64,000 bases of DNA from Stappia sp. TSB10P1A (GCF_900185725.1 NZ_FYAU01000024.1:1-64000), one strand, 5' to 3'; shown: positions 16,397 to 24,992, counted from the stretch's first letter. Program-made: numbers and translations. Notes: a model not told the origin generated them from the sequence alone.

Positions 16397-17950
16397 TCAG
16401 GCCGGCTGCGCGAGCGGCGCTTCGCGGTCCAGCCGGATCCGCCGGCTGTCCTGCTGCGACAGCCGACCAAGCGAGGTGAAGGAATTGAGGAAGATGGCAA
16501 GCGCGGACGACAGGTCGCGCGCAATCTCGGGGCGCTGGTGCGACAGGTCGTTGACGGCGTCGATGACGCGGCGCGCCCGCGGGTCCCTGGCCGCCTGCCG
16601 CAGCAGCCGCAGCACGCCGGAGGCGCCCTTGCCGGGCGTCACGATGTGATCGCTCGCGCGCAGATGCTCCGGCGGCGGGGCAAGGATCGCGGAAAGGTGC
16701 TCGAAGCGCTTGATCGCGTTGTCCGGCTCGTGCAGCGCCTCGACCAGCCAGATGGCGCCCTCGGCCAGTTGGCGGCGGGTCATCTGCCGCGGCTCGATAT
16801 TGGTCCACAGGTCGCCGCCTGGAAAATTGGTGTTGTCGCGGAAGAGCCGGCCTTCGGCCGCCATCTTCTCGTAGAGCGGGGTGGCGATCGGGGCGACCAG
16901 CACCGACACCCGCAGGTTGACGACCGGCAGGGCCATGCCGAATTCGAACTGGCGCTCGAAGCACCCCAGGTCGTCGTGGTCGAAGCCGACCATCATGCCG
17001 CCGGTCACCGTCAGCCCGCCGGCGACGATGCGGCTGATCTCGGCGACGAGGTCCCGGCGCAGGTTCTGGCGCTTCTTGACCTCCTTCAGCGCCTCCTCGT
17101 TGCTGGTCTCGATGCCGACGAAGATGTCGCGCAGCCCGGCCCTGTTGCACAGCTCGATCAGTTCCGCATCGCGCGACAGGTCGATCGAGGCCTGGGTGGC
17201 GAACTGGACCGGCTGGCGGCCGTCGCGCCCGTTCCAGCCGGCAAGCCCTTCCAGCAGGACGCGGGATTTTTTGCGGTGGACGGTGAAATTGTCGTCCGAC
17301 AGGTTGATGCTGCGATAGCCGAGATCATAGAGCACCTGCGCTTCGGCCAGCACGTTCTCGATCGGCTTGTGCCGCTGCACCCGGCCGAGATACTGGATCA
17401 CGTCGCAGAAGCTGCATTCGAACGGGCAGCCGCGGCTGGTCTGGATCACGCCGCTGATCGCCCGGTCGTTGCGGTAGAGATCCCAGCGCGGCACCGGCGA
17501 GCGTCCGAGATCGGCCTGGCCGCACAGGTAACGCGGCTTCAGGGCGCCGGCGAGAAGGTCGCGGCTCACCTCGCTTGCTACGGTCTCGAACTCGCCGATG
17601 ATCAGGCTGTCCGCCTCGCCGTCGAACTCGCCGGGGGCCAGCGACACATGCGGACCGCCCATGATCACGCGCCGCCCCATGGCGCGGAACCGGCGGGCGA
17701 TCTCGATGCCGCGGGCGGCCTGGGAGACGTTCATGCTGATGGCGACGACGCCGGACGGGTCGTCGAAATCGACCTCCTCGATCATCTCGTCGCACAGCCG
17801 GATGTTGAAATCGCCGTCCAGCAGCGCCGCGACGGTGGTGATCCCCGCCGAGGCCAGCAGGGCATAGCGCTCGTCGATGTTCAGCACCTTGTCGGCCACG
17901 AGCGCCTCACTGCCGAAATCCGGCAATGGAGCGATGAGATATACGTCCAT
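16397..17950 (-). CDS. B12-binding domain radical SAM enzyme
   Basis: A 517-residue protein with an N-terminal cobalamin-binding Rossmann domain (about 1-145, including VVAISMNVSQAARGIEIA and VIMGGPHVSLAPGEF), then a radical SAM core with SRGCPFECSFC (Cys175, Cys179, Cys182) and a C-terminal part resembling DUF4070 (TGGMMVGFDHDDLGCFERQF, then TPLYEKMAAEGRL). Relatives include hopanoid methylase HpnP and other class B methylases. The start at 17950 has AGGA six bases upstream; an ATG 18 codons earlier is less likely. As first gene of the cluster it probably methylates or rearranges an unactivated carbon of the product (inference). Confidence 0.9.
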   Translation of the reverse strand: MDVYLIAPLPDFGSEALVADKVLNIDERYALLASAGITTVAALLDGDFNIRLCDEMIEEVDFDDPSGVVAISMNVSQAARGIEIARRFRAMGRRVIMGGPHVSLAPGEFDGEADSLIIGEFETVASEVSRDLLAGALKPRYLCGQADLGRSPVPRWDLYRNDRAISGVIQTSRGCPFECSFCDVIQYLGRVQRHKPIENVLAEAQVLYDLGYRSINLSDDNFTVHRKKSRVLLEGLAGWNGRDGRQPVQFATQASIDLSRDAELIELCNRAGLRDIFVGIETSNEEALKEVKKRQNLRRDLVAEISRIVAGGLTVTGGMMVGFDHDDLGCFERQFEFGMALPVVNLRVSVLVAPIATPLYEKMAAEGRLFRDNTNFPGGDLWTNIEPRQMTRRQLAEGAIWLVEALHEPDNAIKRFEHLSAILAPPPEHLRASDHIVTPGKGASGVLRLLRQAARDPRARRVIDAVNDLSHQRPEIARDLSSALAIFLNSFTSLGRLSQQDSRRIRLDREAPLAQPA

Positions 17951-18264
17951 CGGCGTCCTGATTCTCGCCGCCCCCCAGGTGGCACCGCACATCATATATG
18001 ACACGCTCGGGATTCGTCAGGGGGCGGGGCATGTTTTTCGCAGCCCGCCCCTTCAGCGCACCGCCCTATCCCTTTGGTCTTTCGGCAGTTCCCGCCCCCA
18101 CGCGGCCGGCGGCAGGATGGCGCCGGCGATCGGCGCCGCGCAGCCGGCGAGCCGCCACGGGCGCATCGATATAACCCGACCGGGAAAATTCCGGCTGGTT
18201 GCACCGACACCCCCTCGTATATGAAGACGGGAAACTGGCAGGCAACGGAAGCGGGGGAGGCCCA

Positions 18265-18930
18265 ATGGGCGCGGACGGCGGACACCCAAGTGAGCCGTGC
18301 ATCTGGCTCGTTCAGGGGCATGATCTCAGCGAAAATGTTCGGGCTTGGTTGCCCGCCGAAAGTTTCGAAAACGATGGCAGAGTGCCCGAACCGATCCTGA
18401 TATCCATCAGGCAAACAAAAGTCGGATGGTTCCTGCCGCAGGACCGCTTCCCAACCGAAAACTATCCGCGTCCCAAGCACTATCCACCGGCGCACGAACA
18501 GCCGGCACCGCAGATCTTCTCCAATGGTTTCATTTTCCTGGCGGGCGAAAGCGCCGAGGTGGTGCGAAGCTTCGACATGGGCGAAGGCGCGCTCTATCCC
18601 GTGCGCCTGTGGCATCCGGACGGCAAGACCTTGATGCCGGGCGCGTTCTTCTATCTGAGCCAGGGCAACAGAAAGGACGCCTTTCTGCAGGAGCGATCCG
18701 ACAAGGAGGGCATCGATGCGATGTCGCAAGGGAGATGGCGCATTGATATCGTTCATTCACGGCCGCCACTGCTGTTCTTCTCGGAAAGCGCGCTCCACGG
18801 GCCGGACATCTGGTGGGACAAGTCGATTTACAAGCACTTCTTCATAAGCGACCGGTTGAAGCGCGCCCTCGATCAGCAACGCCTGTCGAGGGACTGGCAC
18901 CTCGTCCGATGCCCGGTCGTCTTCGACTGA
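18265..18930 (+). CDS. Imm11/DUF1629-like protein (immunity-type domain)
   Basis: A 221-residue cytosolic protein without signal peptide or membrane helix. The C-terminal segment HFFISDRLKRALDQQRLS followed by a short beta strand resembles the end of Imm11 (MXAN_0049, DUF1629) proteins, which occur as immunity partners of polymorphic toxins and as free genes. The ATG at 18265 is four bases after GGGGGAGG and is preferred to an upstream ATG at 18199. No toxin-like gene is adjacent. It is divergent from the biosynthetic cluster and visibly less GC-rich than its neighbours, so it may be a separate acquisition. Function not known. Confidence 0.55.
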   Translation: MGADGGHPSEPCIWLVQGHDLSENVRAWLPAESFENDGRVPEPILISIRQTKVGWFLPQDRFPTENYPRPKHYPPAHEQPAPQIFSNGFIFLAGESAEVVRSFDMGEGALYPVRLWHPDGKTLMPGAFFYLSQGNRKDAFLQERSDKEGIDAMSQGRWRIDIVHSRPPLLFFSESALHGPDIWWDKSIYKHFFISDRLKRALDQQRLSRDWHLVRCPVVFD

Positions 18931-18964
18931 GTTTGGCCGGCGCAGTTCCCTCAGCCGCCCCCCC

Positions 18965-19000
18965 AAAAAAACGCGCGCGAACCATACAGCCCGCGCGCGC
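18965..19000 (-). terminator. rho-independent terminator after the substrate-binding protein gene
   Basis: CGCGCGCG at 18972-18979 pairs with 18992-18999 across a 12-base loop; on the minus strand the stem is followed by seven T residues. This ends the aromatic-locus transcript and shows that no permease gene is co-transcribed downstream. Confidence 0.8.
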
Positions 19001-19038
19001 CAGTCGCCATCCCCGCCGGAAGGGCCGGCGGAAGCTGC

Positions 19039-20220
19039 TTACATCTTGCAGTCCTGGGCCAGGCTGTCCTTGTAGTCCTCCACCACCTTGCGCACGAAGG
19101 ACGTGGCGTATTTGCCGTCGTCCCGCTTCACCACCGTCAGCATGTGGAAGTCCTGGATCGGATAGTGGTTGGTGTTGAAGGAGAACTTGCCGCGCACCGA
19201 GGAAAACTCGGCCGCCTCCAGCGCCGCGCGCATCGCCGCCTTGTCGTCCGTCTTGCCGCCGGTCTTCTCCAGCGCGCTGGCGATCAGCAGCGCCGCGTCA
19301 TAGGACTGGGCAGCGTAGGAGCCCGGCACATAGCCGTATTTCTCCTCGAAGGCGGCGACGAAGGCCGTGTTGGTCTCGTTGTCGAGATCCGGCGCCCAGG
19401 ATCCGGCCGACAGGAAGCCGACCGCGGCGTCCTGCTGGCCCGGCAGCGTGGACTCGTCCGTGGTGAAGACCGAGAGGAACTTCATCTTGTCGGAGAGGCC
19501 CGCCGCGTCGAACTGCTTGACCAGCCGCACGCCCATGCCGCCCGGCATGAAGGCGAACAGCGCATCGGCGCCCGAGGTGGAAATGCGGGCGATCTCGGCG
19601 GAGAAGTCCTGATGGCCGAGCGGAGTATAGACCTCGTCCGCCAGCGTGCCCGAGAAGGTCTGCTTGAAGCCTTCGACATTGTCCTTGCCGGCCTGGTAGT
19701 TCGGCACCATGGCGAAGACGTTCTGGAACCCCTCCTCGACGGCGATCATGCCGCTGACTTCGGCCGGCTGGTTGTTCTGGTAGGAGGTGACGAAGAAATA
19801 CGGGTTGCAGTTGCGCCCGGCAAAGGTCGAGGGACCGGCATTCGGGCTGATCAGGAAGGTCTCAGCCTCCACCACCGGCTTGAAGATCGCCTGCAGCATG
19901 TTGGAGAACACGGTGCCGACGACGAAGTCGACCTTCTCGCGCTCCAGCAGCGAGCGTGCCTTCAGCAGCGCCACGTCCGGCTTCAGCTCGTCGTCCTCGA
20001 CGATCAGGTTGACCGGCTGGCCGCCGAGCTGGCCGCCGTTCTGCTCCAGCGCCAGCCGGAAGCCGTCGACGATCTGCTGGCCGAGCGCGGCCGGCGGGCC
20101 CGACAGCGTCACCACCATGCCGATCTTGATGTCCTGCGCCCAGGCCGCCGAGCTCGTCAAGGCGCCCAGCGCGACGCCGGCGGCAAGTCCGGTCAGTTTG
20201 CGTGTCCACGTGCAAGTCAT
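19039..20220 (-). CDS. ABC transporter substrate-binding protein (Leu/Ile/Val-type fold)
   Basis: A 393-residue periplasmic binding protein with a signal peptide ending AWAQD and the Peripla_BP_6 opening IKIGMVVTLSGPPAALGQQI. LISPNAGPSTFAG and YFFVTSYQNNQP line the usual ligand cleft. Relatives bind amino acids, amides or aromatic acids. The ATG at 20220 is seven bases after AGAGGGG and is preferred to one six bases upstream. It follows the flavin monooxygenase by about 130 bases, so an aromatic acid ligand is inferred. No permease or ATPase genes are in the window, so it must share components encoded elsewhere. Confidence 0.88.
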   Translation of the reverse strand: MTCTWTRKLTGLAAGVALGALTSSAAWAQDIKIGMVVTLSGPPAALGQQIVDGFRLALEQNGGQLGGQPVNLIVEDDELKPDVALLKARSLLEREKVDFVVGTVFSNMLQAIFKPVVEAETFLISPNAGPSTFAGRNCNPYFFVTSYQNNQPAEVSGMIAVEEGFQNVFAMVPNYQAGKDNVEGFKQTFSGTLADEVYTPLGHQDFSAEIARISTSGADALFAFMPGGMGVRLVKQFDAAGLSDKMKFLSVFTTDESTLPGQQDAAVGFLSAGSWAPDLDNETNTAFVAAFEEKYGYVPGSYAAQSYDAALLIASALEKTGGKTDDKAAMRAALEAAEFSSVRGKFSFNTNHYPIQDFHMLTVVKRDDGKYATSFVRKVVEDYKDSLAQDCKM

Positions 20221-20349
20221 GATCATTCCCCTCTTCTCGCCCCGTGTCGGGGTCGATGTGCCTCTGGCGGCCTCAGGGCGCGCAGCGCCCTTGCCCGCCG
20301 ACAGTCCTGCCGGTCTCCCGTCCACCGGTCTTGTTGTGCGCCGCGGCCC

Positions 20350-21585
20350 TCAGCCGGCCTTGCGCGCGGCAAAGCCCGCCATCCTGGCGTAACCCTCGAC
20401 GATCGCCTTGCGGTCCTCGTAAGACAGCACATCGTCGATATGGTCGAAGCGGCGCGGGCTCAGCCGCTCCACCTCGTCGATCACCCGCTCCGGCCCGCCG
20501 CGCCGGTTGGTGCGCACCACCTCCGCCGTCTTCGGCAGCCGCTCTTCCTCGTAGCGGTACAGCGCCTCGCGCGGATGCTCGGCCGCCGCCATGTGGTCGG
20601 CCAGGCACCTGGCGTCGAGGATCGCCTGCGCCGCCCCGTTGGAGCCGACCGGATACATCGGGTGCGCCGCATCGCCGAGCAGCGTCACCCGGCCATGGGT
20701 CCAGCGCGGCAGCGGGTCGCGGTCCGCCATCGGATATTCGAAGACCGTGCCGCTGGCCCGCACCAGGGCCTCGACGTCGAAGCCGGGGACCGTGAAGCGC
20801 CTTGCATAGGGCAGCACCCGCGACAGCGGCGCCTGGCGCGACCAGCTTTCGGGCGGCGGCGGCGACACCGAGCCGTCGGCAACGCGCACATTGACCACCC
20901 AGTTCATCAACTGCCGGCCGTCGCTGGCCGGGGCGATCGGGTAGAGCACCAGCTTGGCCCCCAAGCCGCCGGCGATCGCCATGGTCTCGCCGTCTTCCCA
21001 CACCGGCCATTCCGCCGCCCCGCGCCACATCACGACACCGGCCCAGCTCGGCGGCCCCTCGTTGGGGTAGAAGCGCTTGCGCCCGACGCTGTGGATGCCG
21101 TCGGCGCAGATCAGCACCTCGCCGCGCAGGGTGCGCGAGGCGAGGCCCTCCGCCGCATCGGTGAAATGCGCCGTGACGCCGGCCTCGTCCTGCACGAAGC
21201 CGGAGAGCCGCAGCCCGGTCAGCACCGCGCCCTCGCCCATCCGCTCGCACGCCGCGTCGTAGAGCACCTTCTGCAGCCGGCCGCGATGGATCGAGAATTG
21301 CGGGAACTTGTGGCCGGCATGCAGGCCGCGCAGCTCGCGCCACACTTCCTGCCCCTGCCGGGTCAGGTAGCGCAGCTCGCGGGTCCTCAGCCCCACCTCG
21401 TCCAGCCGGTCCAGCAGGTCCAGCCCGGCCAGCTCCTCGATCGAATGCGGCAGCGTGTTGATACCGACGCCGACCTCGCGCACCTGCGGCGCCTGTTCCA
21501 CCACCTGCACCTTGATGCCGCGCTGATGCAGCATCAACGCGGTGGTCAGCCCGCCGATGCCGGCGCCCGCGATGAGGACGGTCAT
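20350..21585 (-). CDS. FAD-dependent aromatic monooxygenase (3-hydroxybenzoate 6-hydroxylase / salicylate hydroxylase-like)
   Basis: A 411-residue flavoprotein. GAGIGGLTTALMLHQRGIKV near the N-terminus binds the ADP part of FAD, ICADGIHS matches the DG motif, and LLGDAAHPMYPVGSNGA is the GD motif of class A aromatic hydroxylases. Members use NAD(P)H and O2 to ring-hydroxylate phenolic acids, often giving gentisate. The start overlaps the preceding stop as ATGA. Substrate cannot be fixed from sequence; neighbouring cupins and AraC regulator fit a ring-hydroxylation pathway. Confidence 0.85.
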   Translation of the reverse strand: MTVLIAGAGIGGLTTALMLHQRGIKVQVVEQAPQVREVGVGINTLPHSIEELAGLDLLDRLDEVGLRTRELRYLTRQGQEVWRELRGLHAGHKFPQFSIHRGRLQKVLYDAACERMGEGAVLTGLRLSGFVQDEAGVTAHFTDAAEGLASRTLRGEVLICADGIHSVGRKRFYPNEGPPSWAGVVMWRGAAEWPVWEDGETMAIAGGLGAKLVLYPIAPASDGRQLMNWVVNVRVADGSVSPPPPESWSRQAPLSRVLPYARRFTVPGFDVEALVRASGTVFEYPMADRDPLPRWTHGRVTLLGDAAHPMYPVGSNGAAQAILDARCLADHMAAAEHPREALYRYEEERLPKTAEVVRTNRRGGPERVIDEVERLSPRRFDHIDDVLSYEDRKAIVEGYARMAGFAARKAG

Positions 21586-22946
21586 TGTCCCGCTCCGGCG
21601 TCTTCCGGCGGCAGGAAATCGATGGCATGGGCGGCGGAGACCGCGACGATCTCGGCCGGATCTGCGCCCTCGCCCATCGTGTGCAGCGCCCAGAACAGAT
21701 CGTAGAGCTGCAGCGTCGGCGTCACCCAGAACAGCGTCTTGATGGTGCTGTCCGACTTGTTGAAGATCCCGTGCGGGATACCGCGCGGCAGCTTGACCAG
21801 GTCGCCCGGCTCGCCGATCACCTCCTTGCCGTCCAGCAGGAAGGTGAAGCGCCCTTCCAGGATATAGAGGAACTCGTCCTGGTCCGGGTGGATATGCGGC
21901 GGCACGAAAGTGCCGGGCGGCAGCGTCGCGTGCCAGGAGAAGCATTCCTCGGTCATCTGCTTGGGCACATAGGTCTGGCCCAGGATGTTCCAGCGGATCT
22001 GGTCCAGGCTCTCGCGGGACTTGACGATACCGGGCTCCATCGCACTCGTTCTCCGTTCTGTCTGGCGCGCGCTTGCTGCTCCCGCCGGGGAGCCGACAAA
22101 GGCGTCGGTGATCGGCGATGCCGGGTCCTTGAGCCCCTCCAGCACCGTGAAATGATTGTGGTTGCCGTCGACATGGGCCCGCGCCGGCACGTCGAGCCCG
22201 CCCCAGATGTCGGCGAGCAGCTTCGCCTGGCGGATGAATTCGGGCCGCTCGCCGCCGCCGACCCAGCAGGTCAGGGGCGCCGCCAGCCCCGGCTCGGCGA
22301 GCACGGCGCTTTCGGCCCGCGCCTCGGCAAGGTCGAGATGCAGCGTGTCGTTCATCCCCGTGTGCAGCAGCGGCCGCAGGTCGTGCAGGCCGCTGATCGA
22401 CAGCGTGTGCTCGATGCGGTTGCGCACCCCCGCCTCCAGCGGGCTGTCGGCGCAGATCATGCGGGTCACCAGATGGCCGCCGGCCGAATGGCCCGACAGG
22501 CGGATCGGCCCCTCCACCCGCGCCGCCGCATGGGCGATGGCGAGGGCGATCTGGCCGGTGATCTGCGAGATGCGCGCCTCGGGGGTCAAGGTGTAGCTCG
22601 GCAGGCACACGGCCCAGCCGCGCGCCCGCGCCCCTTCGGCAAAGTCGGTCCAGTAGGACTTGTCGAGCCGCATCCAGTAGCCGCCATGCACGAAGACGGC
22701 GAGGCCGCGCGGCGTCCCTTGCGGCCAGACGATGTCATAGACCTCGCGCGGATGCGCGCCATGGGCCTCGCGCGAATGCGCGCCATAGGCAATGTCGAGG
22801 TCGAGCCGGTGGCCGGCCGCCTGCAGGGCGGCGCGGTAGTCGGCCGCACGCCCCGACCAGAAGCCGGGCAGTTCGTGCGAGTTTGCCACATGGGCCATGT
22901 TGGCGAAGGCGTCGTCCCAGTCTCGGGCGGGGGGCAGCAGGGGCAT
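21582..22946 (-). CDS. alpha/beta hydrolase fused to a cupin domain
   Basis: A 454-residue open frame with two parts. Residues 1 to about 290 are an alpha/beta hydrolase like kynurenine formamidase: HGGYWMRLDKSYW near the oxyanion hole, nucleophile elbow SGHSAGG, and a late His in HVDGNHNHFT. From about residue 306 (METs at MEPGIVKSRE) a cupin follows, with PPHIHPDQDEFLYILEG as metal motif 1 and GIPHGIFNKS as motif 2. The cupin closely parallels the separate cupin gene upstream. No stop separates the parts, but a weak GGAGA precedes the internal ATG, so separate translation of the cupin is possible. Start 22946 is chosen at the hydrolase N-terminus; the frame extends further upstream through low-complexity sequence. 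Confidence 0.75.
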   Translation of the reverse strand: MPLLPPARDWDDAFANMAHVANSHELPGFWSGRAADYRAALQAAGHRLDLDIAYGAHSREAHGAHPREVYDIVWPQGTPRGLAVFVHGGYWMRLDKSYWTDFAEGARARGWAVCLPSYTLTPEARISQITGQIALAIAHAAARVEGPIRLSGHSAGGHLVTRMICADSPLEAGVRNRIEHTLSISGLHDLRPLLHTGMNDTLHLDLAEARAESAVLAEPGLAAPLTCWVGGGERPEFIRQAKLLADIWGGLDVPARAHVDGNHNHFTVLEGLKDPASPITDAFVGSPAGAASARQTERRTSAMEPGIVKSRESLDQIRWNILGQTYVPKQMTEECFSWHATLPPGTFVPPHIHPDQDEFLYILEGRFTFLLDGKEVIGEPGDLVKLPRGIPHGIFNKSDSTIKTLFWVTPTLQLYDLFWALHTMGEGADPAEIVAVSAAHAIDFLPPEDAGAGQ

Positions 22947-23042
22947 CGGTCTCGGGTCTTGGATCTCGGGGGAAGACTGCGGCGGGCGCGGCGGCTCCGC
23001 CTGCGGCGGGCCGATCAGGCGTCCCGCCGACGGGCGGATAAG

Positions 23043-23078
23043 CCGGGCTTTCAGGCGGGCTTTCAGGCGGGCGATCAG
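23043..23078. repeat. three 12-bp tandem units
   Basis: CCGGGCTTTCAG, GCGGGCTTTCAG and GCGGGCGATCAG lie head to tail in the 190-base space between the cupin and hydrolase genes. In the minus-strand frame they would only extend the hydrolase N-terminus with low-complexity Arg/Leu/Lys repeats, which argues that this is not coding. Confidence 0.6.
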
Positions 23079-23134
23079 GTGGCGCAGCACGCCGCCCGCT
23101 CTCTCGCCCGGCATGCCTGCGGCCGGGCCTGTGG

Positions 23135-23575
23135 TCAGGCGGCCTCCGGCGGCGGCAGGAAGTCCACCTCATGCAGGGCCGACAGGCGCACCAGCTCGGC
23201 CGGATCGGTGACCCCGTCCAGCACCATGAACAATTCGTAGAGCTTGCGCGTCGGCGACACGCCGAAGACGCAGCGCGCCGTTTTGCCCGAGCGGTTGAAG
23301 ATGCCGTGGGCGACGCCCATCGGCATGCGCACCGTGTCGCCCGGCCCGGCCCGCACCACCTCCGCGCCGAACTCGACCTCCAGATTGCCCTCGATCAGGT
23401 AGATCCATTCGTCCTGGGTCGGGTGGATATGCGGCGGCACGAAGGTCCCGTCCGGGATCGTCGCGTGCCAGATGAAGGCGTCTTCGCTCTTCAGCTTGGG
23501 CACATAAGTGTGCCCGACCACGGTCCAGGAATGTCCGTTGAGACCGGTATCGGCCTTTGTCACGCCAGGTTGCAT
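23135..23575 (-). CDS. cupin-domain protein
   Basis: A 146-residue single-domain cupin. Motif 1 is PPHIHPTQDEWIYLIEG (two His and a Glu for a metal) and motif 2 is GVAHGIFNRSG. It is paralogous to the cupin half of the neighbouring fused protein: both begin M-x-P-G, share YVPK, WHAT and GTFVPPHIHP, and end in a V/I-DFLPP tail. The ATG at 23575 has CGGAG nine bases upstream. Members include ring-cleaving or isomerising enzymes and sugar-binding proteins; substrate is unknown. First gene of the operon, divergent from the AraC regulator. Confidence 0.85.
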   Translation of the reverse strand: MQPGVTKADTGLNGHSWTVVGHTYVPKLKSEDAFIWHATIPDGTFVPPHIHPTQDEWIYLIEGNLEVEFGAEVVRAGPGDTVRMPMGVAHGIFNRSGKTARCVFGVSPTRKLYELFMVLDGVTDPAELVRLSALHEVDFLPPPEAA

Positions 23576-23754
23576 TGTCGAGGCTCCGTCTGGACAGGGT
23601 TTTTTTGCGTTTTGTTCAGCCGAGCCTGCACCGGAACCGCAAAAACCCTTATCCAGAAAACGAACCTCTCTTGCGGCAACTCTTTTAGACTTGAAATATC
23701 GCCGGGAACTTGCGTTGATCACCCGGTCGGGACCCTGATCCCCCGGGGGACACC
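23576..23754. promoter_or_regulatory. divergent control region of cupin operon and AraC gene
   Basis: The 179 bases between the two divergent starts contain a less GC-rich stretch (for example ACTCTTTTAGACTTGAAATATC at about 23680-23701, partly quoted by position). By position this is where the AraC regulator would bind. I do not see a convincing inverted operator by eye. Confidence 0.4.
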
Positions 23755-24768
23755 ATGACTGCCGAACGCATTTTTCCGGCGCGGGAGTATTTCGCGCGCC
23801 ATCCGCTGCTGCGCACCAGCGACCTCGACGAGGCGCGCCACCGCGTCAGCCAGAAGCTTTGCGACCATCGGCTGGAGCTCGGCGACCGCCGCGCCAGCCT
23901 CAGCGTGCGCCACAACGCGGTGCAGGGGCGCAACCTGTCGCTCAACTATCTGTCCTATGGCACCGAGGTCACCGTCGAGCCGGGCCTGCTGGAGTCCTTC
24001 TACCTCCTGCACATCCCGCTGTCGGGCCGCACCCGCATCCAGCATCGCGGCGAGGACATGACGGCGACGCCGGCGGTGGCGGCGGCGGTCCTCAATCCCG
24101 ACCGCCCCGCCCGGCTGCACTGGGGCGAGGACACCAGCAAGATCCTGGTGCAGATCAACCGGGCGCATCTGGAGGAGGTGGCGCGCGACCTTGTCGGGGC
24201 GCCGCTGCCCGGCCCGGTGCGGTTCGACATGACGGTCGACCTCGCCTCGCCGCAAGGTCGCCAGTTGCACCGCGTCGTCGCCGCCTGCCTCGAGGCGGCG
24301 GAGGGAGGCCACCTGTTCCAGCGCCCGCTCGGCGGCCGCGACCTGCGCGCCGAGCACGACCTCGCCCATGCGCTGTTGATGCTCCAGCGCAGCAACATCA
24401 GCCATATCATCGAGCGCGCCGACGGCCAGGCGCGCCCCCGCGCGATCCGCCTGGCGCTCGACTACATCCATGCCAATCTCGCCGAGCCGATCACGCTCGC
24501 CGACATCGCCCGCGCCGCCGGCATCAATGTCCGCACCCTGCAGAAGGGCTTCCAGCGGGTCTTCGGCCTGTCCCCCATGCAGGTGCTGCGCAATGCCCGC
24601 CTCGACACCGCCCATTACCAGCTCATCGCCCATCGCGACGCGCCCAGCGTCACCGAGGCAGCCTTCTCCTGCGGATTCTCCCATCTCGGGCGCTTCTCGC
24701 GCGACTACAAGCAGCGCTTCGGTCACTCGCCGAGCGCGCGGCGGAGCTTGTCCCCGGTCGGCGCCTGA
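23755..24768 (+). CDS. AraC-family transcriptional regulator
   Basis: A 337-residue regulator. The N-terminal 200 residues form an effector-binding domain of the AraC-binding-like type, with LESFYLLHIPLSGRTRI and AVLNPDRPARLHWGED. The C-terminal 100 residues carry two helix-turn-helix units: PITLADIARAAGINVRTLQK and SVTEAAFSCGFSHLGRFSRD, then the family end YKQRFGHSPSA. Its divergent position beside the cupin operon suggests it activates that operon in response to an aromatic compound (inference from context). Confidence 0.9.
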   Translation: MTAERIFPAREYFARHPLLRTSDLDEARHRVSQKLCDHRLELGDRRASLSVRHNAVQGRNLSLNYLSYGTEVTVEPGLLESFYLLHIPLSGRTRIQHRGEDMTATPAVAAAVLNPDRPARLHWGEDTSKILVQINRAHLEEVARDLVGAPLPGPVRFDMTVDLASPQGRQLHRVVAACLEAAEGGHLFQRPLGGRDLRAEHDLAHALLMLQRSNISHIIERADGQARPRAIRLALDYIHANLAEPITLADIARAAGINVRTLQKGFQRVFGLSPMQVLRNARLDTAHYQLIAHRDAPSVTEAAFSCGFSHLGRFSRDYKQRFGHSPSARRSLSPVGA

Positions 24769-24818
24769 GCGCCGGAACGCGCGTATCCCCATGCAGCGGG
24801 CGCGCGGTGAGCGCCGGA

Positions 24819-24875
24819 ATTGAGACGGAAAAATCAAAATTCTGCGAGATTGAGACGGAATTTTGCAAAATTCCG
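24819..24875. promoter_or_regulatory. 20-bp perfect palindrome with 30-bp-spaced direct repeats
   Basis: ATTGAGACGGAA occurs at 24819-24830 and again at 24849-24860. The second copy runs into the perfect palindrome GGAATTTTGCAAAATTCC at 24857-24874 (one further C/G pair outside). The stretch is strikingly AT-rich for this genome. No gene is visible in 24769-25063. It may be an operator, a terminator remnant or a mobile-element end. Confidence 0.5.
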
Positions 24876-24992
24876 CGCAAATTCGCGCAAAATCCCGCGA
24901 TCGCTTGTCCCCGCCGGGTCCCCCTGCTGTTTCGCGGCGTTCCGCGGCTGCGCGCTCCTGCGCCCTCGTCCTGTCCCCGGCGCGCAATCAAA

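Noticed and set aside
7472-18264. Integrated element with att sites flanking the cluster
   Set aside because: No integrase, no transposase and no visible second copy of the tRNA-Ala 3' end in the window; kept only as a possibility in the findings.
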